Below are positions 15,336 through 24,803 of a stretch of 64,000 nucleotides of DNA, piece by piece. A program made the translations under genes and the position numbers. How positions within the stretch are numbered: position 1 is the stretch's first letter; the number at the start of each line of letters is the position of its first letter. Location: assembly GCF_003032475.1 (NCBI RefSeq), contig NZ_CP028369.1, positions 3,224,001-3,288,000 on the forward strand, read 5' to 3'. Source of the DNA: Streptomyces sp. P3 (lineage in GTDB: Bacteria > Actinomycetota > Actinomycetes > Streptomycetales > Streptomycetaceae). The notes beneath the pieces were generated by a model. It ran no database searches, was not told where the DNA came from, and saw only the letters and a list, made by a program, of their open reading frames with translations.

Positions 15336-16702
15336 GATGGGCACTGGTCAAGGTGTGTCTGGCGGTCACCACGATGGTCGTGATCGCCTTCGCGGTCCCG
15401 CTGGGGCTCGTCATCAAGGAGATGGCCAGGGACCGGGCGTTCTCCAACGCGGAGCGGGTGGCCGCGGTCGTCGTCCCGGCACTGTCCATCACCACCGACC
15501 GCGACCAGCTGGAGCGGGTGGTGGCCGCGGCGGGCTCCGACGACGGGATGGCGGTGCACCTGCCGGCGGGCGAGGGCCGCGCCGCCGTCGACCTCGGCCG
15601 GCAGCGCGCGGACGCCGCCGCTGTAGCCGCCGTGCGGAAGCTGGGCCGGGCGTCCATGGCGGAGATCCCCGGCGGTTCCGTGCTGCTCCAGCCGGTCGCG
15701 CTGAGCCTGGGGACCGCGGTGATCGAGGTGTACGTCCCCGAGTCCGAGGTGAGCAACGGCGTCGCCACGGCCTGGGCGGTGCTCGCCGCGGTCGGGGCCG
15801 CGCTGGTCGTCGGGTCGGTGGCGGTCGCCGACCGGCTCGGCGTGCGGATGGTGCAGCCGGCCAGGCGGCTGGTCGAAGGGGCGCGGGAACTGGGGGAGGG
15901 GAAGCTCGGGGCGAGGGTGCCGGAGGAGGGGCCGAGTGAACTGCGCCTCGCCGCCGTGGCGTTCAACTCGATGGCCGATCAGGTCGTCCAACTGCTGGCG
16001 AACGAGAGGGAGCTGGCGGCGGACCTGTCCCACCGTCTGCGGACCCCGCTGACCGTGCTCCGGCTCAACGCGGCCTCCCTCGGCGACTCCCCGGCCGCCG
16101 AGCAGACCCGCACGGCGGTGGCCCAGCTGGAACGCGAGGTGGACACCGTCATCCGCACCGCGCGGGAGGCCAAGCCGCAGACGGCGGCCGCCGGTCCGGG
16201 AGCGGGATGCGACGCGGCGGAGGTGGTCCGGGAACGGATGGCTTTCTGGTCGGCGCTCGCGGAGGACGAGGGCCGCAAGGTGCGCACCGCCGGCGTCGAC
16301 CGCCCGGTCCGCATCCCGGTGGCCCGCGCGGACCTCGCGGCCGCCCTCGACGCCCTGCTCGGCAACGTCTTCCGCCACACCCCGGAGGGCACCGCCTTCG
16401 CGGTCGACGTCCACAACGGCGAGGACGCGGTGATCGTCCTGGTCTCCGACGCCGGCCCGGGCATCCCCGACCCCGTCACGGCGATGGCCCGCGGCCGGGG
16501 GTCCGGCACCGCCGGCTCCACCGGCCTCGGCCTGGACATCGTCCGCCGGCTCGCCGAGTCCACGGGCGGCGACGTCCGCATCGGCTCGTCGGTGCTGGGT
16601 GGCACGGAGGTCCGCCTCCGGCTCCAGCTGACCGACCGCCGGCCGACCCGCAAGGGCCACCGTGGCACCGTCCGCAGACGGAGACGGACCGCGCTCCGGT
16701 GA
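15332..16702 (+). CDS. Two-component sensor histidine kinase
   Basis: A 456-aa membrane kinase. TM1 is at about 6-28 and TM2 at about 140-165, flanking an extracellular sensor of about 110 aa. HAMP follows at about 165-220. The H-box is DLSHRLRTPLTVLRL (about 230-244). The ATPase domain has the N-box LLGNVFRHTPEGT, G1 SDAGPGIPD and G2 STGLGLDIVRR. It overlaps the response-regulator gene by four bases. The basic C-terminal tail is unremarkable. Confidence 0.93.
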   Translation: MRWALVKVCLAVTTMVVIAFAVPLGLVIKEMARDRAFSNAERVAAVVVPALSITTDRDQLERVVAAAGSDDGMAVHLPAGEGRAAVDLGRQRADAAAVAAVRKLGRASMAEIPGGSVLLQPVALSLGTAVIEVYVPESEVSNGVATAWAVLAAVGAALVVGSVAVADRLGVRMVQPARRLVEGARELGEGKLGARVPEEGPSELRLAAVAFNSMADQVVQLLANERELAADLSHRLRTPLTVLRLNAASLGDSPAAEQTRTAVAQLEREVDTVIRTAREAKPQTAAAGPGAGCDAAEVVRERMAFWSALAEDEGRKVRTAGVDRPVRIPVARADLAAALDALLGNVFRHTPEGTAFAVDVHNGEDAVIVLVSDAGPGIPDPVTAMARGRGSGTAGSTGLGLDIVRRLAESTGGDVRIGSSVLGGTEVRLRLQLTDRRPTRKGHRGTVRRRRRTALR

Positions 16703-16760
16703 CGACGGGGGCCGCCCGCGCCGGCCTGCCGGGAGCGGCCGAACCGGCCCGTCACGCAGA

Positions 16761-16793
16761 GGGCGCGGCACGCCCCCACGGCGTGCCGCGCCC
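16761..16793. terminator. Bidirectional terminator between kinase and bglC
   Basis: A perfect 14-bp stem (GGGCGCGGCACGCC and its complement) with a 5-base loop lies in the 209-base gap between two convergent genes, followed by a C-rich tract as is common in Streptomyces. Confidence 0.7.
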
Positions 16794-16911
16794 CTCCCCC
16801 TGCCCCCGGGCCAGGCGGTCTGTGCGGCCGGGCGGCCCCGACTGCGGTCGGGTGCCCTCCGACTTCTCCGGTCGGGCGGTCCCTGCCTCCGTCAGGCGGC
16901 TCGGGCCTCCG

Positions 16912-18342
16912 TCAGACGGTCTCGGCCTCGGGCAGCGAACCGGTCCGCGCCGCCTGGCCGTACCAGAGGGCGCTCGACTTCGGCGTGCGGGTCAGCGTCG
17001 CGTAGTCCACGTACACCGCGCCGAACCGCTTCTCGTAGCCGTACGCCCACTCGAAGTTGTCGAGCAGCGACCACAGGTAGTAGCCGCGCACGTCCGCGCC
17101 GTCCGCGATCGCCTGCCGCACGGCCGCCAGGTGGCCGCGCAGATAGGCGATGCGCTCCGGGTCGTGCACACGGCCGTCCGAGTCGGGCTTGTCGTCGTAG
17201 GCCGCGCCGTTCTCCGTGATGTACAGCGGCAGGCCCGGCGCCTCCCGGGTGTAGCGCATGATCAGCTCGTGCAGGCCGGTCGGGTCGATGGACCAGCCCA
17301 TCTCCGTGCGGTCGCCGGGGGTCAGGTGGAACGCGACGTCGTCCGCGCCCGGCCACGGCGAGTGGTCGCTCGCGCCGTGACCGTCCGAGCGGGGGCCGCG
17401 CACCGACGCGTCAGCCGCCGAGACCAGCGTGGGCGTGTAGTAGTTGAGGCCCAGCGCGTCCAGCGGCTGGTGGATGGCGCGCAGATCGCCCTCGAGGACG
17501 TACGACCAGTCCGTCAGCGACGAGGTCGCCGCGAGCAGCGTCTCGGGGTAGGCGCCCCGCAGGATCGGGCCGTGGAAGACGCCGTTGGCGAGGTCGTCGA
17601 TCTTCTGCACCGCGGCCAGGTCCGCCGGGTCGCCCGGGGACAGCGGGCGCACCACCGAGGAGTTGAGGCTGATCGCCACCGTGTTGCGGGCGGGCATGGC
17701 CGCGCGCAGCGCCGAAGTGCCCAGGCCGTGCGCCAGGTTCAGGTGGTGGGCCGCCTTCAGCGAGGCCACCGGCTCCGTACGGCCCGGTGCGTGCACCCCG
17801 GACGCGTAGCCCAGGAAGGCGCTGCACCACGGCTCGTTCAGCGTGATCCAGTTCTCCACCCGGTCGCCGAGCGCCTCGCCGACGATCTGCGCGTACTCCG
17901 CGAACCGGTAGGCCGTGTCCCGCTCCGGCCAGCCGCCCGCGTCCTCGAGCTCCTGGGGGAGGTCCCAGTGGTAGAGGGTGACGGCCGGCTTGATGCCCTT
18001 CGCCAGCAACTCGTCCACCAGACGCCGGTAGAAGTCCAGGCCCACCTGGACCGCGGGACCGCGGCCGGTCGGCTGGACCCGGGACCAGGAGATGGAGAAG
18101 CGGTACGCCGACAGGCCCAGGTCCGCCATCAGCGCCACGTCGTCGCGGTAGCGGTGATAGTGGTCGACAGCGATGTCACCGTGCTCGCCGCCCGCCGTCT
18201 TGCCGGGTGTATGGCTGAAGGTGTCCCAGATCGAGGGGGTGCGGCCGTCCTCCCGCACCGCCCCCTCGATCTGGTACGCGGAGGTCGCCGCGCCCCAGAG
18301 GAAGGCGGGAGGAAAGGTCACCGGAGAAACGGGCTCAGGCAT
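16912..18342 (-). CDS. bglC: GH1 beta-glucosidase of the ceb locus
   Basis: A 476-aa cytoplasmic family-1 glycosidase. It has the N-terminal [14 protein letters not shown] signature, acid/base Glu in TLNEPW and nucleophile Glu in YITENGAAY, with [13 protein letters not shown] near the end. It hydrolyses imported cellobiose and cellotriose to glucose. It is the last gene of the cebE-cebF-cebG-bglC arrangement. The ATG at 18342 matches the family N-terminus; an upstream in-frame extension to 18444 is Pro-rich and unlikely. A CebR-type box overlaps its start, implying separate local repression by CebR as well as read-through from the ceb operon. Confidence 0.93.
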   Translation of the reverse strand: MPEPVSPVTFPPAFLWGAATSAYQIEGAVREDGRTPSIWDTFSHTPGKTAGGEHGDIAVDHYHRYRDDVALMADLGLSAYRFSISWSRVQPTGRGPAVQVGLDFYRRLVDELLAKGIKPAVTLYHWDLPQELEDAGGWPERDTAYRFAEYAQIVGEALGDRVENWITLNEPWCSAFLGYASGVHAPGRTEPVASLKAAHHLNLAHGLGTSALRAAMPARNTVAISLNSSVVRPLSPGDPADLAAVQKIDDLANGVFHGPILRGAYPETLLAATSSLTDWSYVLEGDLRAIHQPLDALGLNYYTPTLVSAADASVRGPRSDGHGASDHSPWPGADDVAFHLTPGDRTEMGWSIDPTGLHELIMRYTREAPGLPLYITENGAAYDDKPDSDGRVHDPERIAYLRGHLAAVRQAIADGADVRGYYLWSLLDNFEWAYGYEKRFGAVYVDYATLTRTPKSSALWYGQAARTGSLPEAETV

Positions 18343-18355
18343 GGAAGCGCTCCCA
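18342..18355. promoter_or_regulatory. CebR box overlapping bglC start
   Basis: TGGAAGCGCTCCCA differs by one base from the 14-bp palindrome TGGGAGCGCTCCCA bound by CebR. It covers the bglC ribosome site and touches the start codon. Bound repressor here would block bglC expression directly. Confidence 0.85.
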
Positions 18356-18514
18356 TGAGTGGTCGTCGAGACCGACGGAGGTTGAGGGGGGAAGTGGTGC
18401 GAAGGGGGCCGAGGCGGCGGTGACCCGGCCCCCGGGGGATTCATGGACGCGTGACGGCCCGCGCCTGTGCCGCCGACGTCGTGAGTGGTGGGCGTCCCGG
18501 CCGCGCGGGGCGGC

Positions 18515-19432
18515 TCAGCCCTTCACCGCGCCCTGCATGATGCCGCCCACGATCTGCTTGCCGAAGATCGCGAAGACCAGCAGCAGCGGCAGCGTGCCGA
18601 GCAGTGCGCCCGCCATGATCAGGGACTGGTCCGGGGTGTAGCCGCGGCCCAGGCCCGCGACCGCGACCTGCACGGTCGGGTTGCCGGTCTGGCTCAGCAC
18701 CAGGAACGGCCACAGGAAGTCGTTCCAGGTCTGCACGAACATCAGCATGCCGAGTACCGCCATCGCGGGGCGCGCCGCGGGGAACACCACGTGCCACACC
18801 ACCCGCCAGCTGCTCGCGCCGTCCACCCGGGCCGCCTCGATGATCTCGTCGGGCAGCGCCTGGATGAGGTACTGCCGCATGAAGAACACCCCGAACGCGC
18901 TCACCAGCGACGGCAGGATCACCGCCTGGAGCTGGTCCGTCCACTCCAGCTTGGCGACCATCATGTACAGCGGGATGACGCTCAGCTGCGGCGGCACCAT
19001 CATGGTGCCGATCACGATCAGCATCAGCGCGCCCCGGCCCCGGAAGCGGAGCTTGGCGAAGGCGAACCCGGCGATCGTCGAGAGGAAGACGATCGTCGCC
19101 GCCGAGGTGCCCGCGACGATCGTCGTGTTGACGAAGGCCTTGCCCAGGTTCGCGTCGTTCCAGGCCACGTCCAGGTTGTGGAAGAGGTTGGAGCCGAACA
19201 CGAACGGGGGCGGGTTCTGTGCCAGTCGCTGGTTGTCGCGGGAGGCCGCGATCGCCGTCCACACCAGCGGGAACAGCGACACGATGGTGAACACGGCCAG
19301 GATGATGTAGGCGATCGGGCCGCCGTGCATGTGCCCGCCGGCCTGCGCGGACTTGGGGCGCCGCACCTTGCGGGCCGCCGGCACGGTGTCCTCGGGCTCC
19401 GCGGTCTTCACGGTCGTTGTCGTCGTCGTCAC
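18515..19432 (-). CDS. cebG: Cellobiose/cellotriose ABC transporter permease CebG
   Basis: A 305-aa MalG-type permease with six predicted membrane helices. The cytoplasmic EAA loop is [18 protein letters not shown]. The GTG start at 19432 has AGGAG at correct spacing, only 11 bases after the cebF stop. No ATPase gene is present, as is normal here, because these transporters share the multitask ATPase MsiK encoded elsewhere. The gene is followed by a gap of about 170 bases before bglC. Confidence 0.92.
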   Translation of the reverse strand: MTTTTTTVKTAEPEDTVPAARKVRRPKSAQAGGHMHGGPIAYIILAVFTIVSLFPLVWTAIAASRDNQRLAQNPPPFVFGSNLFHNLDVAWNDANLGKAFVNTTIVAGTSAATIVFLSTIAGFAFAKLRFRGRGALMLIVIGTMMVPPQLSVIPLYMMVAKLEWTDQLQAVILPSLVSAFGVFFMRQYLIQALPDEIIEAARVDGASSWRVVWHVVFPAARPAMAVLGMLMFVQTWNDFLWPFLVLSQTGNPTVQVAVAGLGRGYTPDQSLIMAGALLGTLPLLLVFAIFGKQIVGGIMQGAVKG

Positions 19433-19443
19433 GGCCGGTACTC

Positions 19444-20454
19444 CTAACTACTGGCGCGCAGCCGGCGCGAGATGACGTAGTTGACGATGCCGACCGCGAT
19501 CAGGATCAGGAACATCGTCCAGGCGATCGCCGAGGCCCGGCCCAGGTGCTGGTTGACCCAGCCCTGCTCGTACAGATACAGGCCCAGCGTCTGGAACTGG
19601 TGCTCCGCGCCGCCCGACGCGCCCTTGTTGGCGTCGAACAGCAGCGGCTCGCCGAAGACCTGGCTCGCGCCGATCGTCGACACGACGACCGTGAACAGGA
19701 TCGTCGGCCGCAGTGACGGCAGCGTCACGTGCAGGAACTGCCGCCAGCGGCTCGCGCCGTCCAGCGCCGCCGACTCGTACAGGTCCTGCGGGATGGCCTG
19801 CATCGCGGCCAGGTAGATCAGCGCGTTGTAGCCGGTCCACCGCCAGATGACGATCGACGAGACGGCGATCTGCGACGGCCACTTGTCGTTCTGCCAGTCG
19901 ATCGCGTCGATCCCGACGAAGTGCAGCGCCCAGTTGATCATGCCGTAGTCACGGCCGAAGAGCAGGACGAAGACCAGCGAGGCGGCCGCGATCGACGTCG
20001 CGTACGGCGCGAGCATCGCGACCCGGTAGAAGGTCGAGGCACGCAGCTTGTAGTTGAGGATGTGGGCCAGGCCCATGGCCATCAGCAGCTGCGGGACGGT
20101 CGAGATGATCCCGATCGTGAGGGTGTTGCGCGCCGCGTTCCAGAAGAAATCGTCGTCGAAGATGCGCGTGTAGTTGCGCATCCCCACCCACGTCATGTCC
20201 GTGGGCGCGGTCATCTCCACCTGGTGCAGCGACGCCCAGCCCGTGTAGACCAGCGGGAACAGGCCGAACGCGAGGAAGAGCAGGAAGAACGGCGAGACGA
20301 AGGCGTACGGGCTCCAGCGGATGTCCCGCTGCCAGCGGCGCGACAGCCGGTTCCGCCGGCGCTTCTCCGCCTCCGTGGGCGCGGCGGGCGGGCGGCCCGG
20401 GGCCGCGCCCCCCTCCTTCACGGGGGGCGCGGCGGTGGTGTGGCGGGTGGCCAT
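19444..20454 (-). CDS. cebF: Cellobiose/cellotriose ABC transporter permease CebF
   Basis: A 336-aa MalF-type permease. A basic, Pro-rich N-terminus is followed by six membrane helices and the EAA-type loop ESAALDGASRWRQFLHVTLP. It forms the membrane channel with CebG. I use the ATG at 20454. A GTG at 20463 overlaps the cebE stop as GTGA and is equally possible, adding three residues. Confidence 0.92.
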   Translation of the reverse strand: MATRHTTAAPPVKEGGAAPGRPPAAPTEAEKRRRNRLSRRWQRDIRWSPYAFVSPFFLLFLAFGLFPLVYTGWASLHQVEMTAPTDMTWVGMRNYTRIFDDDFFWNAARNTLTIGIISTVPQLLMAMGLAHILNYKLRASTFYRVAMLAPYATSIAAASLVFVLLFGRDYGMINWALHFVGIDAIDWQNDKWPSQIAVSSIVIWRWTGYNALIYLAAMQAIPQDLYESAALDGASRWRQFLHVTLPSLRPTILFTVVVSTIGASQVFGEPLLFDANKGASGGAEHQFQTLGLYLYEQGWVNQHLGRASAIAWTMFLILIAVGIVNYVISRRLRASS

Positions 20455-20459
20455 GCGGG

Positions 20460-21791
20460 TCACTTGTCCAGGTTGTTGTCGATGGTCTTGGTGGCCGTCG
20501 TCCAGGCCTCCGCGGCCGACTTGCCCTTCGTCACGAGGATGACGCCGTTGTCGGTCAGGCCCTGCTGGATGATCTGGTCCTTCGGGCCGATCACCTGCAC
20601 CGGAGCGGTCTTGGCGGCCTCGGAGAAGACCGTACCGATCGGCGAGTCACCGGTCATGTCGTTCTTCGCGCCGGTCACCTCGGGCATCGTGTACGCGCTC
20701 GGCGTGCTCGGGAAGGAGCCCTGCACCTTGAACAGCTTCGCCTGCTGCTCGGGCGCGGTCAGCCAGGTGATGAACGCCTCGGCCTCCTTCACGTGCTTGC
20801 CGCTCTTCGGCACACCCAGGAAGGAGCCGCCCCAGTTGCCGGACTTGGGCGCGACGGCCACGTCCCACTTGCCGGCGTCCTCGGTCTTCGCCTTGCCCTT
20901 GATGGTGCCGAGCATCCACGGCGGGCAGGCGATGGTGGCGAACTTGCTGTTGGCGATCGTGGTGTCCCAGGCCGGCTGGAACTGCGTCTGGGCCTGGACC
21001 AGGCCCTCCTTGGCGGCCTTCGCGGTCAGGTCGAACGCGGCCTTCACCGCCGGGTTCGTCTTGTAGATGATCTCGCCGGAGGAGTCGTAGAACTTCTCCT
21101 TCTCACTGCTGAGGATGGCGTTGATCAGGCCGCCGGGGGAGTCCATGAAGAAGGTGCCCGCCTTGGCCTTCTTCTTGTACTGCTCGCCGGTGGCGACGAA
21201 CTTGTTCCAGTCACCGGCCCACAGCTTGCCGACCTCGGCGCGGTCGGTGGGCAGACCGGCCGCCTGGAAGAGGTCCTTGCGGTAGCAGAGGGCCATCGGG
21301 CCGACGTCGGTACCGAGAGCGATCGTCTGGCCGTCCTTGGTGGTGCCCTGCGACCACTTCCAGTCCAGCCACTTGCTCTTGTCGACGCCCGAGACCTTCG
21401 ACATGTCCTCGAACTTGGCCGCCTGGGTGGCGACGACCTCGGCTATGTTGCCCACTTCGATGGCCTGGATGTCCTGCAGGCCACTGTTGGTGGTCAGGTG
21501 GTTGACCAGCGCCGGGTAGTAGTTCTCGTTCCGCTCCGTGACGTTCTCGGCGATCTTGATCTCGGGGTGGAGCTTCTCGTACTCGGCGTAGAGACCGGCC
21601 TCCTTGAAGCCCATCGTGCCGAACAGACCGAGCGTGATCGTGGTCTTGCCCTTGCCGCCGCCGGACGACGAACCGTCGGAAGCCTTGTCGTCGCCGCCGT
21701 CGTCGGCACAGCCGGCCAGCAGGCCGGCGCCCAACGACGCGACGGCCGCGAGGACAACCGCCCGGCGGGCGGTTCGGGTACGTGCTCGCAT
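20460..21791 (-). CDS. cebE: Cello-oligosaccharide-binding lipoprotein CebE
   Basis: A 443-aa extracellular solute-binding lipoprotein (family 1). Arg-rich signal peptide and lipobox LLAGC (Cys about 26) are followed by a Ser/Gly-rich tether and the two-lobe binding domain. It captures cellobiose and cellotriose for CebFG. The ATG at 21791 has a near-ideal AGGAGG. In plant-pathogenic relatives this protein triggers virulence, but nothing here suggests pathogenicity. Confidence 0.93.
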   Translation of the reverse strand: MRARTRTARRAVVLAAVASLGAGLLAGCADDGGDDKASDGSSSGGGKGKTTITLGLFGTMGFKEAGLYAEYEKLHPEIKIAENVTERNENYYPALVNHLTTNSGLQDIQAIEVGNIAEVVATQAAKFEDMSKVSGVDKSKWLDWKWSQGTTKDGQTIALGTDVGPMALCYRKDLFQAAGLPTDRAEVGKLWAGDWNKFVATGEQYKKKAKAGTFFMDSPGGLINAILSSEKEKFYDSSGEIIYKTNPAVKAAFDLTAKAAKEGLVQAQTQFQPAWDTTIANSKFATIACPPWMLGTIKGKAKTEDAGKWDVAVAPKSGNWGGSFLGVPKSGKHVKEAEAFITWLTAPEQQAKLFKVQGSFPSTPSAYTMPEVTGAKNDMTGDSPIGTVFSEAAKTAPVQVIGPKDQIIQQGLTDNGVILVTKGKSAAEAWTTATKTIDNNLDK

Positions 21792-21908
21792 TACGTCCTC
21801 CTGTTGCCCTGACGTGCCGACCCCCCGGCCAACTGCAATGTTGGGCCCGTCAGTTACTCGCTGCGGCTCGGGCGGGGAACGTGCGGGATATGTATGTGTC
21901 AGGTACCG

Positions 21909-21922
21909 TGGGAGCGCTCCCA
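21909..21922. promoter_or_regulatory. CebR operator upstream of cebE
   Basis: The perfect 14-bp palindrome TGGGAGCGCTCCCA lies 118 bases upstream of the cebE start, in the 402-base gap shared with divergent cebR. This is the canonical CebR binding sequence. Apart from it, I see only promoter-like AT-richer sequence near 22000-22020 in this gap. Confidence 0.92.
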
Positions 21923-22193
21923 CAGGTGATGTGTTGAAGAGTCGTCGGTTCCGGCGGGGGTGTCAAGGGTGGGGGCGCGGAGAGATGCGTTCAGTTATCG
22001 GCCTGTTAGCTAATCAGATGAAGCGGAGCCCATAAAGCACAGTTCGGCATAAAAAGCCCGCCCGGTGCCCGAAGCGGCGAGGGCCCGGGCCGGCGGCAGG
22101 CGTCGGCGGGGTCATGACCCCCGGTGACCGCAGGGCCCGGCACGCAGGACTGTTAGATTCCAGGCGAGTGCGAACAACGGGAAGGCGGAGCCC

Positions 22194-23249
22194 ATGGCAG
22201 GCCACGGAGCACGGGGGCGCAGCGGAGGCCGGCCGACCCTTGAAGAGGTGGCTGCGCGCGCCGGCGTCGGCCGGGGCACGGTCTCCCGGGTGATCAACGG
22301 CTCGCCCAGGGTCAGCGACGCGACCCGCGCGGCGGTGGAGGCGGCGGTCGCCGAGCTCGGCTATGTCCCGAACACCGCCGCCCGCGCGCTCGCGGCCAAC
22401 CGCACGGACGCGATCGCCCTCGTCGTCCCCGAACCGGAGACCCGGTTCTTCGCCGAGCCGTACTTCTCGGACATGCTGCGCGGCGTCGGCGCGGAGCTCG
22501 CGGAGACCGAGATGCAGCTGCTGCTGATCTTCGCGGGTAGCGATCGCGAACGGCGCAGGCTGGCCCAGTACCTGGCGGCGCACCGGGTGGACGGCGTCCT
22601 GCTGGTCTCGGTGCACGCCGACGACCCGCTGCCCGATCTGCTGTCGCAGCTGGAGATCCCCGCGGTGATCAGTGGTCCGCGTTCCGCCGGGGAGACGCTC
22701 CCGTCGGTGGACTCCGACAACTACGGCGGTGGCCGCTCGGCGGTCGAGCACCTGCTGTCCCGGGGTTGTACCCGCATCGCCCACATCACCGGCCGCCTCG
22801 ACGTCTACGGCGCCCAGCGGCGCGTGGACGGCTACCGGGACGCGCTGCGCGACGCCGGGCACCCGGTGGACGAAGGGCTCATCGCCCTGGGCGACTTCAC
22901 CGAGGAGGGCGGCCATCGCGCGATGCGCGAACTCCTGGCCCGTACCCCCACGCTCGACGCGGTCTTCGCGGGCTCCGACGTCATGGCGGCGGGCGCCCGG
23001 CAGGCGCTGCGCGAGGCGGGACGCCGCATTCCGCAGGACGTGGCCCTGGTCGGCTACGACGACTCGGCGATAGCCCGTCACATGGACCCGCCGCTGACGA
23101 GCGTGCGCCAGCCCATCGAGGAGATGGGCCGCAGAATGCTGGACCTCCTCCTCACCGAGATCGCGGACCGCCGTCCGGCGGTCTCCCGGGGCCTGGAGCG
23201 CCGGCAGGTGGTGCTGGCGACGGAGCTGGTGGGGCGGGCGTCCTCCTGA
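22194..23249 (+). CDS. cebR: LacI-family cellobiose-responsive repressor CebR
   Basis: A 351-aa LacI/GalR repressor. The helix-turn-helix is at about residues 14-60 (EEVAARAGVGRGTVSRVING). The periplasmic-binding-like effector domain ends in SVRQPIEEMGRRMLDLL, typical of the family. It is divergent from cebE and represses ceb and cellulase genes by binding 14-bp palindromes, released by cellobiose. The ATG at 22194 follows GGCGGAG. The stop is merged with a short GGAC tandem repeat. Confidence 0.93.
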   Translation: MAGHGARGRSGGRPTLEEVAARAGVGRGTVSRVINGSPRVSDATRAAVEAAVAELGYVPNTAARALAANRTDAIALVVPEPETRFFAEPYFSDMLRGVGAELAETEMQLLLIFAGSDRERRRLAQYLAAHRVDGVLLVSVHADDPLPDLLSQLEIPAVISGPRSAGETLPSVDSDNYGGGRSAVEHLLSRGCTRIAHITGRLDVYGAQRRVDGYRDALRDAGHPVDEGLIALGDFTEEGGHRAMRELLARTPTLDAVFAGSDVMAAGARQALREAGRRIPQDVALVGYDDSAIARHMDPPLTSVRQPIEEMGRRMLDLLLTEIADRRPAVSRGLERRQVVLATELVGRASS

Positions 23250-23270
23250 CGGACGGACGGACGGACGGAC
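23248..23270. repeat. GGAC tetranucleotide repeat
   Basis: Five GGAC units directly follow the cebR stop codon (GAC plus five copies), with degenerate copies continuing to about 23295. It is a simple-sequence tract of unknown role, possibly variable between strains. Confidence 0.7.
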
Positions 23271-23331
23271 GGGCGGGCAGACGGACGGGCGCGGACCGGG
23301 TTCCGGAAGGCGGGGAGGCGGGGCGGGGGCG

Positions 23332-23850
23332 TCAGACGCTTCCGGGGCTTGGGGAACGCCACCTGATCTCGCCGTCCTGCTCCTCCCGCGTCGGGGAGAG
23401 CCCGGCTGCGGCGGCCACCGCCGCGGAGGCCCGGTGGTCGGGGTGGACATGGGCGACGATCGTGCGCACGCCCTGGTCCCGCAGCCATTCGACGAGCCCG
23501 CGGGCCGCCTCGCAGGCCAGGCCGCGGCCCTGCCAGGGGACGCCCACGACCCAGGCGATCTCGGCCTCGGTCCGGCCGGTCACCGTCGCCTGGACGGTTC
23601 CGGCGAGGCGGCCGTCGTCCCGTGTCCGCAGCACCCAGTTGCACCAGGAGACGGCCGGGTCGGGGGAGCCGGCGACGAGGCGTTCGTAGCGGGCGCGCAG
23701 TTCCTCGGGCGTGCAGGGCGCGCCGCCGATGAAGGTGTGCAGGGCGGGATCGGCGAGGACCGCCGCCATGCGTGCCGCGTGGTCGACGCGCAGCGGGAGA
23801 AGGTCGAGCCGGGCGGTGCCGATCGGCTCGGGGCGGACGGCTGAGCGCAT
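23332..23850 (-). CDS. GNAT-family N-acetyltransferase
   Basis: 172 aa of the RimJ/RimL-like GNAT group. It opens with a GTARLDLLPLRVDHA type N-terminus. The acetyl-CoA pyrophosphate loop is WVVGVPWQGRGLACEAA (Q/RxxGxG/A), and the C-terminal AAAGLSPT is usual for the family. GGGAG precedes the ATG at 23850. It lies just downstream of tRNA-His and its terminator. The substrate is unknown. Confidence 0.85.
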   Translation of the reverse strand: MRSAVRPEPIGTARLDLLPLRVDHAARMAAVLADPALHTFIGGAPCTPEELRARYERLVAGSPDPAVSWCNWVLRTRDDGRLAGTVQATVTGRTEAEIAWVVGVPWQGRGLACEAARGLVEWLRDQGVRTIVAHVHPDHRASAAVAAAAGLSPTREEQDGEIRWRSPSPGSV

Positions 23851-23868
23851 GACTGCTCCCGGGAAACA

Positions 23869-23910
23869 CATCAGCCGGTGACCTCCCTCGCGGGAGGTCA
23901 CCGGCTGATG
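23869..23910. terminator. Strong terminator downstream of tRNA-His
   Basis: A perfect 19-bp stem with a 4-base loop (TCGC) lies 6 bases past the 3' end of tRNA-His and before the GNAT start at 23850. It should separate the tRNA transcript from the acetyltransferase gene. Confidence 0.85.
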
Positions 23911-23916
23911 ACTCAG

Positions 23917-23989
23917 GGTGAGTGACGGGACTCGAACCCGCGGCATCCTGGACCACAACCAGGTGCTCTACCAGCTGAGCTACACCCAC
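23917..23989 (-). tRNA. tRNA-His (anticodon GUG)
   Basis: A 73-base cloverleaf. The acceptor is GTGGGTG/CACTCAC, with the G at 23990 available as the extra G-1 opposite discriminator C. The anticodon loop is CTGGTTGTGGTCCAG with GTG, and the T arm is CGGGTTCGAGTCCCG. CCA is not encoded. Confidence 0.96.
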
Positions 23990-24073
23990 CACGCCCGGCA
24001 GTTGGACTTTGCGGTCTCCCTACCGGCCGAGAAAAAGTGTACAGGGTCCGAAGGGGTGCTCGCGCACGGCTTT

Positions 24074-24676
24074 CTAGGGGGCGGGCAGCACGTGCTTCGC
24101 GGCGATCGACTTCGCCGTGTCGGAGTCGGGCCCGGGCTGCGGCACGAAGACGGCCTCGCGGTAGTAGCGCAGTTCCGCGATGGACTCGCGGATGTCGGCG
24201 AGGGCGCGGTGGTTGCCGTTCTTCGGGGGGCTGTTGAAGTACGCGCGCGGGTACCAGCGCCGCGCGAGCTCCTTGATCGAGGAGACGTCCACGATCCGGT
24301 AGTGCAGGTAGCCCTCGAGGGTCGTCATGTCCCGCGCCAGGAATCCGCGGTCGGTGCCGACGGAGTTCCCGCACAGGGGCGCCTTGCCCGGCTCCTTCAC
24401 ATGCTCGCGGACGTACGCCAGCACCTGCTCCTCCGCCGCGGCGAGCGTCGTCCCGCCCGCCAGCTCGTCGAGCAGCCCGGACGTCGTGTGCATCTGGCGC
24501 ACCACCTCCGGCATCGTCTCCAGCGCCTCGGCCGGCGGCCGGATGACGATGTCCACACCGTCGCCGAGGATGTTCAGCTCGGAGTCGGTGACGAGGGCGG
24601 CAACCTCGATGAGAGCGTCGTCCGACAGCGAGAGGCCGGTCATCTCGCAGTCGATCCACACCATGCGATCGTTCAT
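24074..24676 (-). CDS. orn: Oligoribonuclease
   Basis: A 200-aa DEDDh 3'-5' exonuclease that degrades 2-5 nt RNAs and, in actinomycetes, the pGpG left from c-di-GMP turnover. Motifs seen are WIDCEMTG (Exo I), [10 protein letters not shown] (Exo II) and [11 protein letters not shown] (Exo III His and Asp). It lies just downstream of adpA, the ornA arrangement known in S. griseus and S. coelicolor, and is separated from it by a terminator, so it probably has its own promoter. The product also links back to the c-di-GMP enzyme at the window start. Confidence 0.95.
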   Translation of the reverse strand: MNDRMVWIDCEMTGLSLSDDALIEVAALVTDSELNILGDGVDIVIRPPAEALETMPEVVRQMHTTSGLLDELAGGTTLAAAEEQVLAYVREHVKEPGKAPLCGNSVGTDRGFLARDMTTLEGYLHYRIVDVSSIKELARRWYPRAYFNSPPKNGNHRALADIRESIAELRYYREAVFVPQPGPDSDTAKSIAAKHVLPAP

Positions 24677-24748
24677 GCGACCACCCTAAAGCTGACGTCG
24701 GCTTTTGATGCGTCCGCGGCGGGCACCGGGCTCGCCGGCCGGGGACGC

Positions 24749-24784
24749 GGACGCCGGACGGGGCGAGATGCCCGTCCGGCGTCC
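24749..24784. terminator. adpA terminator
   Basis: A perfect 14-bp stem (GGACGCCGGACGGG and complement) with an 8-base loop lies between the adpA stop and the orn start. Confidence 0.75.
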
Positions 24785-24803
24785 ACAGAATGCCGTCCCG
24801 CGG

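Noticed and set aside
23917..23989. tRNA-His as an attachment site
   Set aside because: No integrase gene or repeated 3' segment nearby; flanks are core genes.
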